A stretch of 64,000 nucleotides of DNA from Ancrocorticia sp039812645 (GTDB lineage: Bacteria; Actinomycetota; Actinomycetes; Actinomycetales; Actinomycetaceae), in contig JBDIAV010000006.1 of NCBI GenBank assembly GCA_039812645.1, positions 1 to 64,000 of the forward strand, in the 5' to 3' direction. Both the position numbers and the translations under genes were made by a program. Under the pieces are notes generated by a model. The model did no database searches and had not been told where the DNA came from. It saw only the letters and a list, made by a program, of their open reading frames with translations. This document shows, in pieces, positions 59,792 to 64,000 of this stretch (position 1 is the stretch's first letter; the number at the start of each line of letters is the position of its first letter).

Positions 59792-59897
59792 ATACGGCAC
59801 TGGTATATCCCGTGAAGACCTATGATCCCAGTACAAAGAACGAGGGTTTCGTTGGGCAGTCAGCAACTGTGAGAAGCTGCCGACCACCCTAGTATCA

Positions 59898-60344
59898 TCA
59901 GCCCTTGTATCGGTAGACGTTCGTTTCTCGTAGTTCGAAGCCAGCTCGCTTGTAGAGGCGGTTGGCGGCTTCGCGAGTGGGACGAGAGGTGAGGTCTACG
60001 CTCTTGGAGCCGATTGCTGCAGCATGGGCGACGGCGGCCTCAACCAGCTTTTGCCCGGCGCCCTGTCCGCGAGCGGCATTATCTACGACAACATCTTCGA
60101 CCCATGCACGGCGTCCGGTGGGAATATCGAAGGTGGCGAGGCTGAGCATGCCGAGGATCGGACGGTTACCCTCGGAGTCGGCTTCGTCGGGGCGGTAGAC
60201 GAAGAGGTACACGGCGGGCTGCGCAACGAACTCGGCCACCTGCGCATCCGAAAGCGGAGGAGTGGAGGTAGAAAGCTGGGGGATGAGGGCGTTCATTGCC
60301 TTCACCAGTTCAGGGGTCGCGGTATCGATAATCTCTACGCTCAT
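59898..60344 (-). CDS. GNAT-family acetyltransferase
   Basis: 148 aa. The acetyl-CoA site is in VDNAARGQGAGQKLVEAAV (residues ~88-106), with the C-terminal LYKRAGFELRETNVYR. The substrate is unknown. The small size and single domain match amine or protein N-acetyltransferases. It lies between the LRR gene (convergent) and nadE on the same strand, separated by 47 bases from the end of nadE, so it may be co-transcribed with it. Confidence 0.88.
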   Translation of the reverse strand: MSVEIIDTATPELVKAMNALIPQLSTSTPPLSDAQVAEFVAQPAVYLFVYRPDEADSEGNRPILGMLSLATFDIPTGRRAWVEDVVVDNAARGQGAGQKLVEAAVAHAAAIGSKSVDLTSRPTREAANRLYKRAGFELRETNVYRYKG

Positions 60345-60391
60345 GCGTGGAAGCCTTTCTGGGTTGTCTAGTGAATTGATGGTCTATTGAA

Positions 60392-62608
60392 TCAGTTGTT
60401 CGATGTGGGGACTCGGCGCAGATCTGCCAGCCATGCTGCTGATGAAGCATCTGAAGGCATACGCCAGTCGCCGCGTGGAGAGAGGGTTCCGCCCGCTACC
60501 ACCTTTGGGCCGTTGGGAAGCGTGGACCGCTTGAACTGGTTATTGAAGAAACGGCGATGGAAAAGTTCCATCCACTGGCGAATTTCGTCCAATGTGTACT
60601 CATGCCGCTCGTCCTCCGGTAGGCCCACCGGCCAGAAGCCCTGCTCGTGCTGACGCCACGCGTGCCACTGGTAGAAAGCGATCTTTGAGGGGCGTAGCCC
60701 GTGGCGCAGAAGATAGAACAGAGTGAAATCCTGAAGTTCGTACGGTCCAATCTTCTGCTGGGTGGACTGGATCGTCTCGCCATCTTTGGCTGGAACCAAT
60801 TCGGGGGAGATCTCGGTATCGAGGATCGATTGCAGAATCTCACCCACGTGCGCACCAAACTGGTCTGAGGCAATAACCCATCGAATAAGGTGCTGCATGA
60901 GTGTCTTGGGGACGCCAGGGTTAACGTTGTAGTGACTCATGTGGTCGCCTACACCGAAGGTGCACCAACCAAGAGCCAGCTCGGAGAGATCGCCGGTTCC
61001 CAGGACGATGCCGCCCTTTTCGTTGGCGAGTCGGAAGAGAAAATCGGTGCGCAGGCCCGCCTGCACGTTCTCGAAAGTGACGTCGTAGACCTCTTCGCCG
61101 GAGGCGAAGGGATGGCCCATGTCCGCGAGCATCTGCGAGGCGGCCGGGCGGATGTCGATCTCCTCGAAGCTCACCCCGAGACTTTCGGCGAGCCTGTAGG
61201 CATTGTTCTTTGTGTGATCCGATGTGGCGAAGCCGGGAAGAGTGTAAGCAAGGATATCTGTGCGTGGCCGCCCGAGAAGATCCATGGCGCGGGCCGCCAC
61301 AATGAGAGCATGCGTGGAATCTAAACCACCAGAGACGCCAATGACGAGCTTGGGATTTCCGATTGCTCGCAGACGCTGGGTAATGCCGTACACCTGAATG
61401 TTGTAGGCCTCGTAGCAGTCCTGGTTGAGCTGTGCCTCATCGTCCGGAACGAAGGGGAAACGGTCCACCGGACGGTGGAGGCCCAGGTCGGTGCGTGGTG
61501 GATTGAGCGTGTAGATCACGGTGCGGAAGTTTTCAGGATTACTTCCGAAAGTACCTGTTTCGGTGCCGATGCCAAGAGCTCGCCTATTGTCATCAAAACT
61601 GCCTTGGCGCATGCGTTCTTGGCGCAGGACATCCAGATCCACGTCCGCTACCGTCACTTGGACATCAAGCGAGAATCGGGGCGATGAAGCCAGCTCTTTG
61701 CCCATCTCATAGATCATCGCCTGGCCATCCCAGGAGAGATCCGTGGACGATTCGCCGGTTCCCGCGGCTGTGTAAACGTAGGCGGCATTGCATCGCATTG
61801 AGGAGGCCTGCACGAGCGCGCCACGGTCTGCTGCACGGCCCACGGTAATAGGCGAGCCGGAGATGTTGACGAGCACCGAAGCTCCGGCAAGAGCAGCACG
61901 GGACGACGGCGGCACCGGCACCCACATGTCCTCGCACACCTCGACGTGGAAGGTGAACCCGGGAATGTCCTTGGCGCGGAAGAGCAGGTCGGGGCCAAAG
62001 GGAACGGAGGCCGGTACGGCGTCGTAATCAAAGAAGGTATTAAGGTCCCCGGTGAAGAAATTACTGAAGCCGGAATCGCCGCCGGTTTCGCCTGTCTCTA
62101 CAGAGCCGTGGCTGTCATCTACGTCGCCGAATACATCCTCGAGACCGCCCACACCGGGCAGCTCGATATCTTGACCCGTCTGGTCATCACCCGCGGCGAA
62201 GTGACGCTTCTCGTAGAACTCCCGATAGTTGGGGATGTAGGACTTGGGCACCACGCCGAGCACGCGCCCGCGATGGATCACCACGGCACAATTGAAGAGT
62301 CGATTTCCCTTGAGGAGTGGGGCTCCCACGACGATAACGGGCAGCAACTCCACCGAACCGGCCCGCACAGCCTCGATTGCCTCAAGTGTTTGCGAGAGCA
62401 GCACGTCCTGGAGGAAGAGATCATCAACGTTGTACCCGGTGAGGGAAAGCTCTGGGAATGCCGCGAGCGCCACTCCATCATCGGAGCACTGAGACGCCAC
62501 CTCCAGGATAGCGGCCGCGTTGGCGAGCGGCTGGGCGGGATGAACGGGCAACGTGCATGCGGCAATTCGGGCGAGACCCTGCGCATAGATGGAGTAGAAG
62601 CTTTCCAT
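60392..62608 (-). CDS. nadE: Glutamine-dependent NAD+ synthetase
   Basis: Final step of NAD synthesis, deamido-NAD to NAD with glutamine; 738 aa. The N-terminal nitrilase-type glutaminase has Glu53 (FPELSLTGY), Lys122 (VVPKSYIPNYRE) and Cys225 (VEVCEDMWVP). In M. tuberculosis the triad is 52/121/176, so about 49 extra residues lie between Lys and Cys; they are Gly/Asp/Ser/Thr-rich and acidic (roughly residues 145-193). The synthetase domain has the P-loop GVSGGLDSTHALIVAA. A long-hairpin element lies 108 bases upstream. Confidence 0.96.
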   Translation of the reverse strand: MESFYSIYAQGLARIAACTLPVHPAQPLANAAAILEVASQCSDDGVALAAFPELSLTGYNVDDLFLQDVLLSQTLEAIEAVRAGSVELLPVIVVGAPLLKGNRLFNCAVVIHRGRVLGVVPKSYIPNYREFYEKRHFAAGDDQTGQDIELPGVGGLEDVFGDVDDSHGSVETGETGGDSGFSNFFTGDLNTFFDYDAVPASVPFGPDLLFRAKDIPGFTFHVEVCEDMWVPVPPSSRAALAGASVLVNISGSPITVGRAADRGALVQASSMRCNAAYVYTAAGTGESSTDLSWDGQAMIYEMGKELASSPRFSLDVQVTVADVDLDVLRQERMRQGSFDDNRRALGIGTETGTFGSNPENFRTVIYTLNPPRTDLGLHRPVDRFPFVPDDEAQLNQDCYEAYNIQVYGITQRLRAIGNPKLVIGVSGGLDSTHALIVAARAMDLLGRPRTDILAYTLPGFATSDHTKNNAYRLAESLGVSFEEIDIRPAASQMLADMGHPFASGEEVYDVTFENVQAGLRTDFLFRLANEKGGIVLGTGDLSELALGWCTFGVGDHMSHYNVNPGVPKTLMQHLIRWVIASDQFGAHVGEILQSILDTEISPELVPAKDGETIQSTQQKIGPYELQDFTLFYLLRHGLRPSKIAFYQWHAWRQHEQGFWPVGLPEDERHEYTLDEIRQWMELFHRRFFNNQFKRSTLPNGPKVVAGGTLSPRGDWRMPSDASSAAWLADLRRVPTSNN

Positions 62609-62716
62609 GGGTTACATTCTGCCAGAGCCTGCCGACGGCATATCTATCGCGAGCCGAACGCGGGATAAAAACGGAAGTGAGCAGACGCCGTCGTCGTCCC
62701 ACTGCAAAGGGATGCG
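62609..62716 (-). promoter_or_regulatory. nadE leader
   Basis: The 108 bases from the hairpin element to nadE. They contain one ACGACGACGGCG motif (62686-62697, reverse strand) and, reading towards nadE, the stretch GCGATAGATATGCC, which could contain a -10. No strong ribosome site is evident before the ATG. Confidence 0.3.
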
Positions 62717-62798
62717 CCCAAAGAATTGAGGAAAATGGAAAGGATTGAGCTCTGTGACACGTCCTCGCGCTCAATTCTTTCCAAAAAACTCAATCCTT
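62717..62798 (-). repeat. Long-hairpin element upstream of nadE (copy D)
   Basis: Second copy of the element at 32739-32821. The 34 bases from 62717 are identical to the glmM copy and the other arm differs at one position; only the central loop region differs (62751-62768). Inner pairing here is 15 bp (62736-62750 with 62769-62783, one G-T). The element has the same orientation relative to nadE as copy C has to glmM. It is bracketed by ACGACGACGGCG motifs in opposite orientation (62686-62697 and 62845-62856). Confidence 0.8.
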
Positions 62799-63015
62799 TG
62801 GGGTTGCTGGCCCGGCACCTTTGGGGTTGCTAACCTCTGGATGAACGACGACGGCGTCCCGTGGCCAGCGAGTCGGAGCCGGGCAGAGAGCAGACAGAAC
62901 ATCCGGCCCACCCGAGGAGGCAAACCGGACGTCCCATATTATGTGGTGTTTATCTGTTGACAGATCGTGTTGTCGGTTCCGAAGAAACCACCGCATCCGG
63001 TCAGTGCCGAGTGCG
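62799..63015. other. Gap between the ABC permease and the nadE element
   Basis: Contains a tandem repeat of TTTGGGGTTGCT (62797-62808 and 62819-62832) and the ACGACGACGGCG motif at 62845-62856. I see no gene or strong terminator for the permease. Confidence 0.45.
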
Positions 63016-63795
63016 TCACCGGCGGATCGGGAGGCGGCGGATCAGCAGCCAGTTGAGAACGGTGAAGATGATGATCTCCACAGTGGTCTGAGCTGCGAAT
63101 GTTGCCATGGGATGTGAGAACACTAGGAAGTCGTTCCAGTCGAACACATCAATGCCGAAGCCAAGAAGTGTCGGGGCGAGGACGAGGAGGATGAAGAGAA
63201 TGCCTGCCGGAATCCACCAGGGGAGTCGTACGAACAGCAGGGCCACGAAGTATCCGGCGCTGTGGGCGTAGAACATGAGGAGGAATGTTGCGAGAGGTGC
63301 CCACCAAAGGATGCCTGCCGGAATGTCGAAGGGAAGGGTGAAGTCCTCCGGCAGTCGAACGGCGATGTTTCCGGAGAAATCACCGATGGCGATGAAATGG
63401 GCGAGAAGAGCCACGGTCGCAACAACCGTCATTGACAGCGCACTCGCAAGCCATACCTTCATGTTCATGGCGAGAATTGCGCGGCGGCTCATCCCGGCGC
63501 CCAGGTATGTGCGGGCGGTTGCGGCGTTGACGATAGAAGCAATCCATGCGACGAACGCTGTCATGAGGATAACGACCAAACCGGTGGGCGCAATCCAGGT
63601 GAACTCTCCGGCAATAATGTTGTCGAGGATGTCAAACCCGTTGATGGAGAAATTCATCCGCGCGCCGATCAGCCATTGAACGAACATGAGAATCGGGCCA
63701 ACGGAGAGGGTGATAACGATAGCCCAGAAATTGCCGAGCAATTGCTCCTTCACGGCACTGAGCGTTATCTTGCGATAGGAAACGGAAGTCTTCAC
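63016..63795 (-). CDS. ABC transporter permease
   Basis: 259 aa, a membrane protein with about six hydrophobic segments (near residues 20-42, 66-92, 108-135, 155-182, 186-212 and 235-252). It resembles ABC-2-type permeases of actinobacteria but has no family signature I can name. The GTG start overlaps the stop of the upstream ATPase by four bases (GTGA), so the two make one transporter. The substrate is unknown. Confidence 0.8.
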   Translation of the reverse strand: MKTSVSYRKITLSAVKEQLLGNFWAIVITLSVGPILMFVQWLIGARMNFSINGFDILDNIIAGEFTWIAPTGLVVILMTAFVAWIASIVNAATARTYLGAGMSRRAILAMNMKVWLASALSMTVVATVALLAHFIAIGDFSGNIAVRLPEDFTLPFDIPAGILWWAPLATFLLMFYAHSAGYFVALLFVRLPWWIPAGILFILLVLAPTLLGFGIDVFDWNDFLVFSHPMATFAAQTTVEIIIFTVLNWLLIRRLPIRR

Positions 63796-64000
63796 AGCGA
63801 CTCTCCCTTCAGGAACTGGTCCCGCTGAGCGGGAGTAAGGGTGAGATCCATGAGAACCTCGGTGAGATTGGGCAGTTTGCCCTCGGTGCGGTGGCGCTCG
63901 CGAACCTCGTCAATGTCGCCGTGTTCAATGATCGAGCCCTGATCAATGAACACCACGTTATCCAGCAGGTCCTCTACTTCCTCAATGAGGTGGGAGGACA
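63792..64000 (-). CDS. ABC transporter ATPase, C-terminal end (partial)
   Basis: Only the last ~69 codons are in the window. SSHLIEEVEDLLDNVVFIDQ contains the switch His region of an ABC ATPase, followed by QGSIIEHGDIDEVRER, typical of DrrA/CcmA-like exporters. The Walker motifs lie beyond the window edge. It is translationally coupled to the permease that follows. Confidence 0.85.
   Translation of the reverse strand, partial: SSHLIEEVEDLLDNVVFIDQGSIIEHGDIDEVRERHRTEGKLPNLTEVLMDLTLTPAQRDQFLKGESL

Overview
The window is a housekeeping region of a high-GC Gram-positive (Actinobacteria) chromosome. The codon use is GC-rich and GTG/TTG starts are frequent. RpoC, NadE and PpgK-like proteins match actinobacterial forms, a bifunctional NAD(P)HX repair enzyme sits between glmS and alr, a GuaB3-type IMPDH paralog is present, and a HrcA/CIRCE site controls groES. 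Protein style and gene order suggest the Actinomycetaceae (Actinomyces/Trueperella/Arcanobacterium-like); the genus is inference only.

Layout. 1-8.1 kb: last codons of a probable rplL, its terminator, a 500-bp leader holding a repeat, then rpoB-rpoC. 8.3-12.8 kb: rpsL-rpsG-fusA and tuf. 13.2-22.8 kb: the S10/spc ribosomal supercluster from rpsJ to rplO. 23.1-25.9 kb: secY-adk-map. 26.2-29.3 kb: infA-rpmJ-rpsM-rpsK-rpoA-rplQ. 29.6-32.6 kb: a reverse-strand PpgK-like kinase, truA, rplM-rpsI. 32.9-44.6 kb: glmM, a DedA protein, reverse-strand coaA, then glmS-nnr-alr-tsaE-(membrane protein)-tsaB-rimI-tsaD, linking amino sugar, cell wall and tRNA t6A functions. 44.8-46.6 kb: a THUMP-like methyltransferase and CIRCE-controlled groES without groEL. 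47-51.9 kb: a lipoprotein, a peptidoglycan-binding adaptor, and a MacB-type ATPase and permease. 52.1-57.3 kb: guaB, a DnaQ-like exonuclease, guaB3, a FadR-type regulator and an Asp/Glu racemase. 57.5-59.7 kb: a secreted leucine-rich-repeat protein. 59.9-64 kb: a GNAT, nadE and the end of an ABC transporter operon.

No rRNA or tRNA genes, CRISPR arrays, prophage or recognisable insertion sequences were seen. The least explained content lies between genes. (i) Two inverted copies of a ~120-135 bp element with an 87% identical 68-nt core lie upstream of rpoB and downstream of rplQ. (ii) An 83-nt long-hairpin element built from four AAAGGATTGAG-type units lies 106-108 bp upstream of both glmM and nadE, in the same orientation. 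(iii) A short motif, ACGACGACGGCG, recurs mainly between genes and brackets some of these elements. Also notable: S12 has Arg at position 88, where Lys is usual; NadE has a ~49-residue acidic/Gly-rich insertion; and a perfect 18-bp palindrome precedes the lipoprotein/ABC cluster.
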